This document shows positions 48,790-60,878 of a DNA stretch of 64,000 bases, in pieces. A program made the translations under genes and the position numbers. Positions within the stretch are counted from its first letter, which is position 1. Every line of letters begins with the position of its first letter. The notes under the pieces are model-generated. The model did no database searches. It had not been told where the DNA came from and was given only the letters and a program-made list of their open reading frames with translations. Source of the stretch: Fasciolopsis buskii (Eukaryota > Platyhelminthes > Trematoda > Plagiorchiida > Fasciolidae); NCBI GenBank assembly GCA_008360955.1, contig LUCM01002871.1, forward strand, positions 130,979 through 194,978. Reading direction: 5' to 3'.

Positions 48790-49230
48790 ACAATGTTAAT
48801 AACACAGCGTTGTTGGTAAATGTAATTTGACAACGTTTCGACTACCGTGGGTAGTCTTTCTTAAGGCCATTATTACAATCAGATGATTGAGGAATCGTTC
48901 ATTGGCCAACTGATGTTTATTCGTTTGTGTATGGTTTTGAATGTATGCACTTTGTAGTGTAGATCGGGTCCTTCACGTCATGCGTCGCCGTTCAAAATAC
49001 ACACATTCACAAACACACGGACAACTAAACATCATTTGGCAGATGAACGTTTCCTCAGTCATCTGATTGTAAAACTTGCCTTGAGAAAGTCTACCCACGG
49101 CAGTCGAAACGTTGGCGCATTACATCTACCAACGAAGCTGTGTTATTAACATTATATCATTCCCAATTAAAATCCAATGCATGGCGCATCGATTTTTCCA
49201 TACACTCCTTACGTCATTTGGTCCTGAAAT
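48790..49230. repeat. Penelope-like fold-back family, palindromic copy 2
   Basis: The left half (48,790-48,960) and right half (48,985-49,152) are inverted copies of each other for about 165 bp, centred near 48,970. Each half carries the stem-loop AGTCTACCCACGGCAGTC-like sequence followed by GAAACGTTG. A further block, GCATCGATTTTTCCATACAC, lies to the right, as in the copies at 11.2 and 63.8 kb. An inverted-dimer arrangement is suggested. Confidence 0.75.
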
Positions 49231-52200
49231 GTGAATCACTTTGCTAGATGAGACCTAATCGGCTATCAGCTGGCCAAATGATCATTTTTGACCGAGACAT
49301 TTCGATACCTCTAAATCATCTTGGAAACGATATCGTATGCATATTCCATTCTATCAAATGACAAACTTATATCTAGAGTTGATTCCGTCCAAATTCCGCG
49401 CCAGCTTAGATGCAAATCTAAACACTCGGGAATTTCTAAGTATCACGTGGGCGGCCAAAGAAAGTCATGTGTCAATTTCGTTTCACTTCACGTGTTATCC
49501 ATCGAACCCCACTCTCTCGGATCGACGGCCAAAACTAACATCTTATTTCTTCTCACTTGCTTCATTTTGATTGGACCGATTGGTTAACACGCGAAGCGTT
49601 GCTTTGCCCTAACTCGCACGTCAAAATACGGTCAAATCTACCTCTGTCTGGTATGGTTTTTAACTTTACGGTCGTTAGAAATCCATTTTATCTGTACTGA
49701 GATAATTTCGTCACACGGAATAAATAAAAAACAAAAATCTAAAATATCTTGGTCCACTGATTTTCCCGTCGAAAGTTTCGGGCCTAATTGGATAGCCAGT
49801 GCATCAAAACATATCCAAATTTGACCGATAGATAAGTTTACTTTGACTTTCCCCAAAAACTGGTGCTATTCACTGACATTTGTTTCGTTCATTTGTTCTA
49901 CGCGAGAGATACCATTCGCTGGATTGTGGACAGTTGCGGAACAGATGTGTTTCACACGATTAACAGCATATGTAAAAGAAAAGTATGCGTCTGATGCTCG
50001 GTATTCCTTGTTACGATATATATATATGCGATCATCAAGTAGGATGGATTCGTGAAAAGAAATCAATACAGAATCGTATTCTCATTGGTTAGAAAAGTAC
50101 GGGTACACTTCGAGCCAATTGATATGCAAAGCACCAAGTACTCCGAAATTGGCTATTGGCTGGTTGGATCAGTTCCATAGATTAAGTCTTTTTAGCATTA
50201 AAACCGGATTCCGGTGACTAAAGTTCCCAAAGATTTAAAAAGGATCTACGATCTGGCCTTTGCCAAACGTCTCCAACGGTTGACGGTCGATAAGATCGTT
50301 GGCTAAAATATGTACACATCAAATTGAATGTGACTAACTTCCTAAGGTTGATTACAGGAACGACGAATGGAGTGCCTAGAACAGAGAACCTGATAAAAGC
50401 ATATGCATGCATCTGTAGTTCGCCTGACTTCACTATTGTCGATCGTCCAGTGGAACAATTCACCTATCAGTGACATCGAGGTTTAGCAGCAAATCATCAG
50501 TACATACTTAAACAACAGCAAACACAACGCCGTGAAGCATCAACGATTTTCATTCAGTGGGCAGCTTTCTGGTCCTCGCAGCTCTTGATTTCGAACAGCA
50601 GCACCGACGAGATCGTGGAGAAGCTAATTCACGTTTTCACAGGCGCCCCTCCTGGGAAATTGAAACTACCATTGCACAAATCGGTGACGGACCAAATATT
50701 CCCGCCGCATCAATTTTTGTTGGGCCTGTACTAATGTATGCTAATTTTATTCTTAGTTCATGTTTCAGCCTCATGATCTTTTGCTACCTTTTCGGGTGTA
50801 TCCCTTTTTATGTTGTTATTACAATACAAATTGCTACATATCTCACAGTACGTGTCTATGCCATGTCTCAGACTGTTTCGCAATGATGTCGAAATTATTC
50901 AGATCGATGTCAAAATGTCCCTAATTAGGTCGCAAAATATCCGCCAAACCGACCCCCGGTCAAGACCTAGCAAGAGCATATTCACTAGCTGATCATAGCG
51001 CAGTGAACAGCCAGTCGGTGCGCACACACTCTCATGCAAATATTACCTGAGACCCCCGAAAACCTATGCAGATTAGGTCTCGTTAAATTCCGAATAGTTC
51101 AGACGGATGTTAACATAACTGCGAGACAATTTTGTAATTGTTATAAATACGATGACACCTAATTAGTTAAAACAATTTGATGCTGAATTAATTAGGTAAA
51201 TTTGATTGATAGGAGTTACTCTGCTTCGAACAAATTAGATCTTGTATGGATTCCACAGTATGTTTGCAAACGTAAATAAGCATCCTAGATCCATCGTCAC
51301 AGCATCGTGTGCAAGCCGGGTTCAGCACAGTTGGAGAAACACAAATTGCTCTGAAGTTGTTCCAAAGTTATTGGAATGATGATGAATTGAATAAATACAA
51401 AATAAAATGAATGATTTCATCGTGGTTCATTTTAGCAAAAAGATGACTATGCACTACTGGCCAAGGTGACATGCTTGATGCCAAGTCACTCAGACTGAAA
51501 TGTTGGCGAACTGAATACCATGCTCAACAATTACCCGGCATCGAACGTCGTCATCACGAGCCAGAAATGCACACCGAAATATAGAACCACAGAAAGCTGG
51601 ATTATGGGTTTGTCAACTCTGGGTACATTTGTTGGCAAGGCAACCAGTTTTGGGGTAGAAAAACTAGTTCAGCAAAGTAGAGATAAATAACACGTTGCAA
51701 GTGGCACATTGATTAATATAAGTAAAAAGGTGTTGAAATCATCTAAGTAGCTATTCGTTTAACGTTTGTAAATTCGGACTGATTACCTTAATCGAATTTA
51801 CACTGGGAATAACGGGAAACTAGAGTAGTTAGAACCAAGATGATTGTACGATACGAGGGGCTCTCCGGCGACTTTGAATGCCGAGTAATAAATCAAACTG
51901 TTCCGTTGAAGATGCACAGATCACGTTTAACGTGGACAGACGTTTCCAATAGGATGAAACCTCGAGGCGGGTGTTCGTTCGCTTCCAGTTTGTGAATCCA
52001 GTCATAATTTCGTTTGCAATTGCTACATCCCCAATTTAAACGCAAATGACCAGAGGAATTCTCATTTTATTGGGACATTCATGCGTTTCAAACTGTGTGG
52101 ATTTACCACGAAGAGAGTTACTAACCACTCGTCACACTCAAACGCGATCCATGTGCTCCTGCACGGTCAAACATGGCGTGCAATTTGAACGCGCTTATCA

Positions 52201-53330
52201 AAATCCGGACAAAAGCGATTGCTCGGTCGAGAGCCATCGCATCAGAACAATGTAGGTCATGCACCCCCAAGTATGGATTGTCATTTAGGTAACAGCCTGT
52301 GATCAAGTAAACGTCGGTTACAAATTATAATCTAAATTGGAATTTTTTAGACCTCGAAATGCCCGCTTATTAGGGCACCGTGATCGGTCCGTTAGAATCA
52401 TAGTCTGCAAATGACTCTTGTCTCTTGATCAAATAAATCCGCATGAAACCGACCCACATCTCGCGGCTCTATTCACACCGAATGATGAATGAAGTAAGGA
52501 AAATTGGAAAAAAGTGCTCCTCTCTAAAGTGGAATGTCGCCATTCTGAGCAGCGTCAACTCTGCTGAATTTATCCCAGCCCTCCTTCGTGGTACCAGTGG
52601 CATCCAAGGATAGACGGTGCATTTCGTAGTACCGTCCTAAAAGATTGTTATTCAACTGGATTAGGTCACAATCCGCCATCTTCCCGTCTGCATGTTGATC
52701 GATCCGAATGACGTAGTTTCAGTCCCCTACACCATGACTACTGGATCTGTTCATACCCCCTGGTTCTGCCTCCGTCAAACTCCGGTAATTGTCCACGTGG
52801 CAGACTATGACAGAGCCCCATGCGTTCGGGAAATTTCGAATGCTTACTATTCAGCAAATAAATTGATCAATACTTGCAAAACTATGGCATTGTTTAAAGA
52901 GAACAAATAGTTTCCCTCCGTTTTCTTTTCCATGTCACATCTTTGTGCAATACTTACTTTTGCATACTTTGAAAACTAAAAGCGAAAGATGTATGACAAA
53001 ATTATCGACACGTTTCTCAACGAAATTGTCCGGCAACGCAATTTATTTCCACTCGTAGATATTGATTCTTCTCTAAACGTTAGATCAGAACTTCAAATAC
53101 TCGTTAATTTTGAGCTTTTGGGAAAATAAAGGAAGTTAACAATAGTAAGAAGTATTATATCATTTGTAGTGTTTGTAAATATATAAACAGATTGATTTGT
53201 CCGGACAACGACCCATTGAACGATTAATCACATTCAGACTCAAAGTTCCAACTTATTAAGATAGGACCAATAGTGACGAGCACAACAAATCACCTGTCTC
53301 AGCTAACAGAAATAGTTATACTTGTTCAGG
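49231..53330. other. Non-coding stretch
   Basis: I see no supported exon or repeat family here on the + strand apart from a 12-bp AT run near 50,018. The open frame at 50557-50886 has a hydrophobic stretch but no other coding evidence. A minus-strand mini-exon candidate at 52,958 is described in the findings. Confidence 0.35.
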
Positions 53331-53885
53331 TCAAACCAGCCTTTTTACCAGCGACATTAGGTTAAAATCTGATGCGCAGCTTCGGTTTACACAACAATAT
53401 GATCTCAATCGATTGATGTGAAAAAAACACGAAACCGGATAATTAGGAGAGATGGGATTGATGCAAAAGTGGCCAATGGTGTACGTCCAAAGTGTGTCTC
53501 TAATCACAATAAACATTGGTACAGTACTGGTTATATTGACCAATAAACGAGCGGGGATTTGATCGGCCTGAGATCGCTGCACTTCATCGTACTTCGATGA
53601 GGTACGCGCGATCACAGCTGAATCCGTAGTCAACTGCGCAAACATGACAGGGTTGGAAACCGTGTTTTTCTCCACTGTACTACTACTAATATTCGCATGC
53701 ATTTGCACTGACTCGGTCACTTGGAGAAAAGTAAGTCGGCACATGACAAAACTAGATACCGATTCAGTAAAATATCGACAAATTTGGCCATCCAGGAAGA
53801 TTGCATACAGCATGTATTCTTTGATTGGGCAGAACACATCGTCGATATGAGGGCAAAAATACTGTGTGCATACAGAACGTACCAA
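53331..53885 (-). CDS. Longest unassigned open reading frame (184 codons)
   Basis: This is the longest uninterrupted frame in the window outside the N gap. It is open from about 53,921 with only a TTG start, so it would be an exon rather than a whole gene. I recognise no domain. The middle part is mixed and plausible (for example SSKYDEVQRSQADQIPARLL), followed by a hydrophobic stretch (VPMFIVIRDTLW). No splice sites were convincing. A frame this long is unusual at this base composition but not impossible by chance. Confidence 0.25.
   Translation of the reverse strand: MVRSVCTQYFCPHIDDVFCPIKEYMLYAIFLDGQICRYFTESVSSFVMCRLTFLQVTESVQMHANISSSTVEKNTVSNPVMFAQLTTDSAVIARTSSKYDEVQRSQADQIPARLLVNITSTVPMFIVIRDTLWTYTIGHFCINPISPNYPVSCFFHINRLRSYCCVNRSCASDFNLMSLVKRLV
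53644..53730 (+). CDS. Candidate signal-peptide first exon
   Basis: An ATG opens 29 codons that run exactly to a perfect GTAAGT donor at 53731. The N-terminal part is MTGLETVFFSTVLLLIFAC, a typical secretion signal: short N-region, hydrophobic core, then ICTDSVTWRK. Unlike the similar-looking peptides at 5991 and 12428 it does not end in an acceptor AG, so the hydrophobic run is not explained as a splice tract. The exon ends in phase 0, so it does not join the phase-1 micro-exons and would start another transcript. It lies antisense to the 184-codon frame, and both cannot easily be coding. Confidence 0.33.
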
Positions 53886-55411
53886 ATTTTTCGAAATTCC
53901 ACTTTTTTGACTTTCGTGTTTCTAAAAACGAACAAACGTGTCAACCGAAGCAATGGATTCCTCACGGGAAACTGATTCATAAAAACAACTGACAGAAATG
54001 CGTTTCGACCCCGGATTCTAATCATTGGTCAACGTTTTATTACGTGCGCTTTGTGACTCGCTTGCACCGCCGTAAACTCCAAGATCCGTAAAACAAAATC
54101 GTTCAGGAAACCATGGTTATCAAGTTCGAATTGACACCGAATCATACGGTATCAATCAAATCTGCTCAAACATAGTGCTTATACCAAGGACCATTTATAG
54201 ATTTGAGTGTGGCCGTTCCGAGGCTTGATAACCAACGATCTCTATTTTTACTCCGTCGCATCAATTTTCGAACGGTTAAGAATAAACAGACAAGGATTCT
54301 CATTTGAGTTTGGAACATATTGGAGAATAACTAACTAAAACGCCAGCGTGAATATTTCCTCTCCGTGTCTCTCGTTAGCCCAGGGCTTATCCTCTTCATT
54401 AAATATGTCAGTTCTTGGCCGAGCCCCGAATATTGGGTTGAAAATCGATTAGAACCGGCCAGTTTTTTTTTACCTTTAACAAGTCTGTGTTGCAACCTTG
54501 AGATGTATAAAGAATAACAAATCGCGCTACTCGTCAAACTTACCTTTCTAGAATACAAAAAGCTCAGTTATCTAGGTCACAATATGAATGACAACTTATA
54601 GCCAGTTCCATCATGTTTCATGAAGCGCTCATTAAACAGCAAAGACAAATTAGGTGTACTTCATCACCCAGTGACCGGTCTCGAAACGATCCTCGTGTCA
54701 AGGAAATTCCGAAGGGTTTTTCTTAGACCATGATCGAGAAAGACAAATTTATTCCTGTGAAAGTTGCCAAGTGAGAAAACCTTAGTGGCAAGGAATGACC
54801 AGGCTAGTCTCTCTGTGAATAGTTACGATGAATCTGTTTGCCGTGAATGCCATTCATAAGGGCTTGTCAGTTGGATATACCGGTCAATTATAGTCACCTT
54901 TAAGTAGGCGATCAAACTCTAGCTAGTCAGTTAAAGACAGAAGATTTTATTATCAGTCCCTTTGCTATTGGGCAGCGTGTGTTTTATTTCTGGATGCATC
55001 TGAGAAACTGAGACACTGTGACCGCGTAAGAAACTCAGTTACCGTGGGTCAGAACCCTTAACTATAGAGTAAGGAAATCACGGTGCTTTTATTTTGAGTG
55101 CAATGCAAATGCCCATATCACAACGGATGAGTAACTTTCTGTGCATATTATGAACTACTGTTCTGGGATTCCGGCTTAAAACAGCCAACTCGCTTCGTCA
55201 GTTTAATGGTGTGTGCATGAATCTAGGTTGATAATTTCATAGTTTTTCCAAGTCTAATGACAATCTAAGTCCAATGACCACTTTATACTACGCCTGAAAC
55301 CTTTTAGTTACTTGCAGAACACATTGCTAACAGAAATTTTTCCACCTATTAAGTTCTCCTTGACAGGTGGAAATCGAGTGTGACGATTTTCTGGATATAC
55401 GTTCGAAGCAC

Positions 55412-55575
55412 ATTTTATCTTTTATCTTTTACTTCCTTTATTAATGAAACACCAGTGTACATCATTGTTCAGGAAGGGGTCCGTGGCCAGCAGAGGGCTG
55501 CCAAGTGGGAGCTTTGACCGGCAGTGAGAGGATTCGAACCCGTGACCTTCACGTCCAAACGCCAGGATCATATGC
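55412..55575 (-). repeat. tRNA-derived SINE, copy 8
   Basis: On the + strand it reads TTTATCTTTTACTTCCTTTA, then TTCAGGAAGGGGTCCGTGGC, CAGCAGAGGGCTGCCAAGTG, TTGACCGGCAGTGAGAGGA and TTCGAACCCGTGACCTTCAC. The A-box end beyond 55,565 is diverged. Confidence 0.88.
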
Positions 55576-56360
55576 GTCAGAAAGTCCTATGTTTCATTCG
55601 AAGCGATCGATATGCCAGGTATAAATATATTTCTTCAAAGCTCCCTTTTTTCTTAAGCGTTTGCTCTATTTCTATTGTCCTTAGGCCACCGGTAGCTATC
55701 TTTTAAGAACGGCAATACAACAAAAAATGCCCAAACGTTTACATTTATGGTCCTGCGATGGGTCATACTCTAGAACTGTACTCGACTTTTACGTTACTGA
55801 CCGCCCATTCGCTGTTGATCAGGATGGTACATTTGGCCGAGGTCGACAGCCATACCCTCCACTTATATCATAATTATTTATCTGACAGTCAGCTTCTTGG
55901 ACGTTGGTACGATGTGTGCGAATTGTTTGCCGTTTTATACTATCGGTAGTTTTTAGGACTAATTAAAATCACACGTGAATCCAGATGACGAAGAATTTGA
56001 CTGACAACAGACGAGTATCATTGTACCCAACAGCAATTGGCTTTGCAATACTATCAGTTATTTGGCAGAGTTTTAGTCACTCAACATTATGGTCGAAATA
56101 CTACTATGGGATCTAAGACAACTTACTACTCAGTACTGTGAAGTGCAAAACAGAAAATGATCAAACAAGTTAGACCGATTTTGAAAAATAAAATACAACG
56201 GAATTTTATCGAGTAAAGTCGAATGAGGCTCCGACCGCCAGTTGGTGACCGGAAATATTCGCAATTTACATGGGTTTCTCGCAATGCTGTTTCCATATTA
56301 TCAAACCATTCAAGCACATCATTTTACAGTTCGATTGGTCAAAAAAGAACAGTTTCTGGT

Positions 56361-56428
56361 TTCTCCCTCTCTCTCTCTTTGTGTGTGCGTGTATGACTCT
56401 GTGTACGTGTGTGTGTGTGTGTGTGTGC
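56361..56428. repeat. Compound (CT)n/(GT)n microsatellite
   Basis: A CT tract, an interrupted GT section, then about ten GT units. Confidence 0.9.
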
Positions 56429-56493
56429 GGAGGAATCTGATCGTTGCGCGGGTCCAGTTCGCACTCGTGACCATTAGAATTGCAACCTATCCC

Positions 56494-56515
56494 TTATTTA
56501 TTTATTTATTTATTT
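56494..56515. repeat. (TTTA)n microsatellite
   Basis: Five TTTA units. Confidence 0.9.
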
Positions 56516-57821
56516 TGAATCCAAGCATTTTAGTTTCCTTGTGAAACAACACAAACAGGTGACTTACCTCCGCTGACTGTGTGTGAAATGGTTTTCGTAG
56601 AATCAAGAATGACATCACGTACAAGCCATGGTATGATGAACAAAACGTGCATTATGCACATCACATGATTGCTTCCGTGTACGGCCGAAATCAACCCCGA
56701 GGCTAGCACGTCTGATCTACAAATCGGACTTGAGTTTGTATTTTACCACGCCATGGTTAGTCATTTGCAAAAACCTGAACTCGAGCACGAGAGTACATAT
56801 GTGCACCCCCGGGACGATGGTTCGTTGATGTTTCTCGCCAATGCAGGCTGGCAGCGAGGATGTTGTTTTAATATATTTTATTATCTTTTTACTCTTAGTT
56901 ATTATAATAATGGAGAGAATTTGTGCATTATTTTCCCGAAGGGGTTGGTAGGCAGTAGAAAACAGAATTCAGATTGGATCATTAGTGGTCGTTTGGCCAA
57001 TCGATTGCACCGTTTGTATATTTTGACTATCTAACAACGACAGTCTGTTTTGACCAATATTGACGGTATCTTTCTAGAATGAGGTTCGTGATCTTTTTAT
57101 CGAATTAAGACAATTGGTTTCCACAATAACGCCTCTATTGATTCATTATTTGCGAGCTGTTTTATGCGGTTTCCTTCCAGCTTATTCCCATGCCATCAGC
57201 GTGGAAAGACAGACAATTAATTTGCACATGAGCAGTGAACCGGGAAGCAATCTATCCTCCAGCAGTCAGCTTAGCCATTCATGTATGGGATTCAAAGTTA
57301 AAAACCCGCTGTACTCCACCACTACAAGTAGAAGTCTTGCTGATTCAAACCTATCCACTCCAAAGTGATCTAAGCAGTTGCGCTGTAACGAGCTTGTTCT
57401 GACGGACGGTTTCGACTGCAGCTTTTGGCCAGATGGACGTCATCGGATACCGGAAGTTTGTCCACGCTGTGTAGGTTTTTCGGCAATAGTGCACTGACTT
57501 TTGCGTAGTTAGTAACGCTTCTTTTGGCATTCACTCCAGAGGAGTACATCCTTTGCACACCCTGTCTAGTCCACATCACCTTCAATGACATACGATAAAG
57601 GTCATGATTCACTGGTCCCAACTACAACTAACAGTGCATCGACAACTGTCCTGGACCATATGCAGCAGATTGAGGTTTACCGCGTTTTGATGATTGAATT
57701 TCAAGCATGCTTATCAGGCGTATGCCTCTTCTAGAAATAGCCGATCAATACCAGAATTGTGTTTTGCCGTTATTCTCCCTGAATCACTTAATTCTTGCAC
57801 CAGTACTGTGACTAAGTCTAG

Positions 57822-57911
57822 TTTTTTCAGGAGCGTTATGTGTCCATTAATGCAGTGAATCTGGCCAACGGAAAGAGGATTTGAACCGAAAGTCTACGTC
57901 TGAATGCAACC
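57822..57911 (-). repeat. tRNA-derived SINE, highly degenerate copy 10
   Basis: On the + strand TTTTTTCAGGAGCGTTATG, CATTAATGCAGTGAATCTGG and AGAGGATTTGAACCGAAAGT are followed by CTACGTCTGAATGC. The order follows other minus-strand copies, but identity is low. Confidence 0.45.
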
Positions 57912-58012
57912 AGACGTTTCGAGACAAGAATGCTTTGTGTTATGCATAGAAAGTAATTGTTTGGAATCCAATGAGTGTAGAATGACTGGCTATCCTAGTT
58001 AACCGATTGATT

Positions 58013-58076
58013 GACTGACTGACTGACCGACTGACTGACTGACCGACTGACTGACTGACCGACTGACTGACTGACC
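58013..58076. repeat. Four perfect 16-bp tandem units built from GACT
   Basis: The unit is three GACT followed by GACC, repeated four times without error. Confidence 0.95.
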
Positions 58077-58368
58077 ATTTGTGGGTGGGGGAAACCGTTA
58101 ACCCCACTTTCAACAAAAATCTTATTCACCAACTGCAATATTATCTGTCCAATAGTCGGTCATTCGAATAATTTTATTCTGATTTCTTATCTGTATTGCT
58201 CTGTACAAAGTCATACTGACTGATAAACACATCTCGTCTTGACTTTGAGTACCTCGATTTAAACACTGGTCAAGTGTCAATAGTCTTGATTGTTTATGAC
58301 AATAATTCATCAATCATTCACCAAGAACTTTGAACCACACCGCTTCATTTGTTTCTAAAAAATTATTC

Positions 58369-58712
58369 ATGAAACAAATTCACCATGGATATCACGCTCA
58401 CTTCCGATAAGAAACCATGGAATCACGTTACATCTCTCCATCAGCCTTCAGGAATCATCAGCAGTGCATATTCCACCGCACCCAACGGACGACACATTTT
58501 GAGGTCGAATGGGCTTAGCCATTACGCACCGGCATGCTTTGAATGGTTTGTGAAATTCACTACATGATTTCACCTACCGTCACTGATTGGCACGGCCACG
58601 GAACCGCTAGCACATAATAATCACCCTACTAATAATGACTCCTCTGCAGGTAGCCTAAGTACGACGAAGGCTTGATCATGACCTCAGAGCCTTGATTACT
58701 TGATACATTGAT
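58369..58712 (-). repeat. tRNA-like dispersed element, copy c
   Basis: It has the same architecture as copy a at 7.6 kb. On the + strand a CACCATG arm is followed by GAATCATCAGCAGTGCATAT, a degenerate tRNA-like core, GTCACTGATTGGCACGGCCA, and GGTAGCCTAAGTACGACGAA. The core is more decayed than in copy a. Confidence 0.78.
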
Positions 58713-58729
58713 AGTTAGGATGAATTTAC

Positions 58730-59577
58730 ATGAAAAATAATTCACCTGGGGGGGATTATCATCGCTCAACTCACCATAACAAAACATGGGAATACGTACG
58801 CGTTCATCATTGTAGGAGATCATTCAAACCATGCACCGTTAGGCTAATGTTAAGGCGTTCGACTCAGAATCGTTGTCCCGATTCGGCTTCTCATCGGGCG
58901 CNNNNNNNNNNNNNNNNNNNNNNNNNNNNNNNNNNNNNNNNNNNNNNNNNNNNNNNNNNNNNNNNNNNNNNNNNNNNNNNNNNNNNNNNNNNNNNNNNNN
59001 NNNNNNNNNNNNNNNNNNNNNNNNNNNNNNNNNNNNNNNNNNNNNNNNNNNNNNNNNNNNNNNNNNNNNNNNNNNNNNNNNNNNNNNNNNNNNNNNNNNN
59101 NNNNNNNNNNNNNNNNNNNNNNNNNNNNNNNNNNNNNNNNNNNNNNNNNNNNNNNNNNNNNNNNNNNNNNNNNNNNNNNNNNNNNNNNNNNNNNNNNNNN
59201 NNNNNNNNNNNNNNNNNNNNNNNNNNNNNNNNNNNNNNNNNNNNNNNNNNNNNNNNNNNNNNNNNNNNNNNNNNNNNNNNNNNNNNNNNNNNNNNNNNNN
59301 NNNNNNNNNNNNNNNNNNNNNNNNNNNNNNNNNNNNNNNNNNNNNNNNNNNNNNNNNNNNNNNNNNNNNNNNNNNNNNNNNNNNNNNNNNNNNNNNNNNN
59401 NNNNNNNNNNNNNNNNNNNNNNNNNNNNNNNNNNNNNNNNNNNNNNNNNNNNNNNNNNNGCGGTGGATATGCACTGCTGATGATTCCTAACAAGCCGGAT
59501 GGAACAGCTTTACAATGCTTCCATGGTTTCTTAATGGTGAGTTGAGCGATCATATCACATGGTGAATTAGTTGATGT
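58730..59577 (+). repeat. Palindromic tRNA-like element, copy d, interrupted by N gap
   Basis: The left arm (58,740-58,835) and right arm (59,470-59,572) are inverted copies as in copy b. The core has TTAAGGCGTTCGACTCAGAA, matching the tRNA-Leu middle region with loop CTCAGAA. The N run begins right after the ...GGGCGC end of the core. Confidence 0.78.
58902..59459. other. Assembly gap, 558 N
   Basis: Unknown bases. The flanks meet end to end when compared with the 40.3-kb copy. All open frames reported across it are artefacts. Confidence 1.
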
Positions 59578-59739
59578 AAACATTCGATCTCCTACTACTA
59601 AAATGTATTGCTAGAAATTGGCAACAAGGGGCAGATCCGCCGCTCCAGAACTGAGACGTGAACTCGCGATAAACGCCTTATTCATTGCACCATCGAGCAT
59701 GACCTCAGCGGTTCGTCGAGTATTTTCAACAAGAATGAA

Positions 59740-59815
59740 ATCGATTCACAGTAATTCCATAGGGTCTTATTGACGAGTTGAGCTTTGATATCAAGTGATA
59801 ATCAATTTAACAATC
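59740..59815 (+). repeat. Fragment of the tRNA-like element tail
   Basis: TTCCATAGGGTCTTATTGAC and GAGTTGAGCTTTGATATCA match the tail TTCCATGGTTTCTTAATGGT and GAGTTGAGCGATCATATCAC of copy d with substitutions. Confidence 0.5.
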
Positions 59816-60682
59816 ATTTCCGATGGACAAATCAACCGAAGATTGGATGTCTGCTTTCTGGTCACCTATCATTCCTATTTGATTTATTTTGTGCGGATGG
59901 GTCAACGGGCCGAATGGTGGTTAGTTGCGTTCGTATGCTTGTCAGCCATAGATATATTTGGCTTTCTGTCTAAATCACATAAAAACGCAACATCTATTTC
60001 AAACACTTAGTAATTTGTAAAAGAGAAATGGGCATTGATCCGGACAAAGCAGTTGGTTGAAATTGGTGATTTGTTCCATGAAAATCGTATGATTCTTGGC
60101 TCGAGGAGTAAATGATCAAACGCATTTCACTAGATCGCTGATCTTTTTTGTAGCTGGTGTGCATAATTCTAAACTGTGTTTCGTTAGAAACCATGGAGAC
60201 ACTTGCAAATGGTCAAATGAATCCCCAGTGTTCAAGTATAGGGGTGCCAATAGATTCCACTGTCCAGATTTGGCAAGAAGCAAAATCCATGAAATCTGCG
60301 AGAATTTGTTTAGAATTACCCACAATGCAAGAGCAAACGATCACTGAGCTCTTGGCTGCTGTGAAAACTAGTAGCACCAATCGAAATATCATGTCATCAA
60401 AAAAAAGCTAAACGCTTAACGCGTACTCAAGTAACCCTGTATAACAGTTTGGTCATCATTAGAGCGCTGCATACTGAAGAAGTTTTGTGCAACACCTAAC
60501 CCTTTTTCTGTTCACATTCATCAAATACTCAACCTCTGTGAGTCTTATTCAAGCAATTCATCCTGTTTCCGCTTCTCGTAAACAAGTCACCTGTTGTTGC
60601 GAATCAGTCACCCGCCGGCATTTGCTTGTGATCTTGCCAGTAGGCAGCATACACTGGGGCTGTGTTAAGTGATGAAGTGGGG

Positions 60683-60835
60683 TTGATTGGTCTGATGGTT
60701 AATTAGTTCAACCAAAATGGAATGGATGACCAGTTTGACCGCAGTAGATATGCAAGTCTGTTGATTTAGAACACGAAACAAACTGGTGCTCAGTGCTTCC
60801 TTGGTTTCTTAACGGTTAGTTGAAAGTAGCTAGAA
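60683..60835 (+). repeat. tRNA-like element, degenerate copy f
   Basis: A core remnant (GGTCTGATGGTTAATTAGTT) is followed by GCAGTAGATATGCAAGTCTG and CAGTGCTTCCTTGGTTTCTT, in the same order as copies b and d. Confidence 0.6.
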
Positions 60836-60878
60836 TAAGACAACTAATTTCTCGCACTAATCACCTCGACCAAAAAAG

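Noticed and set aside
55004..55024. 21-bp mini-exon before GTAAGA
   Set aside because: It needs a GAG acceptor and has TGA in the shared phase.
58730..59583. Open frames of 205-271 codons
   Set aside because: They consist almost entirely of the N gap.
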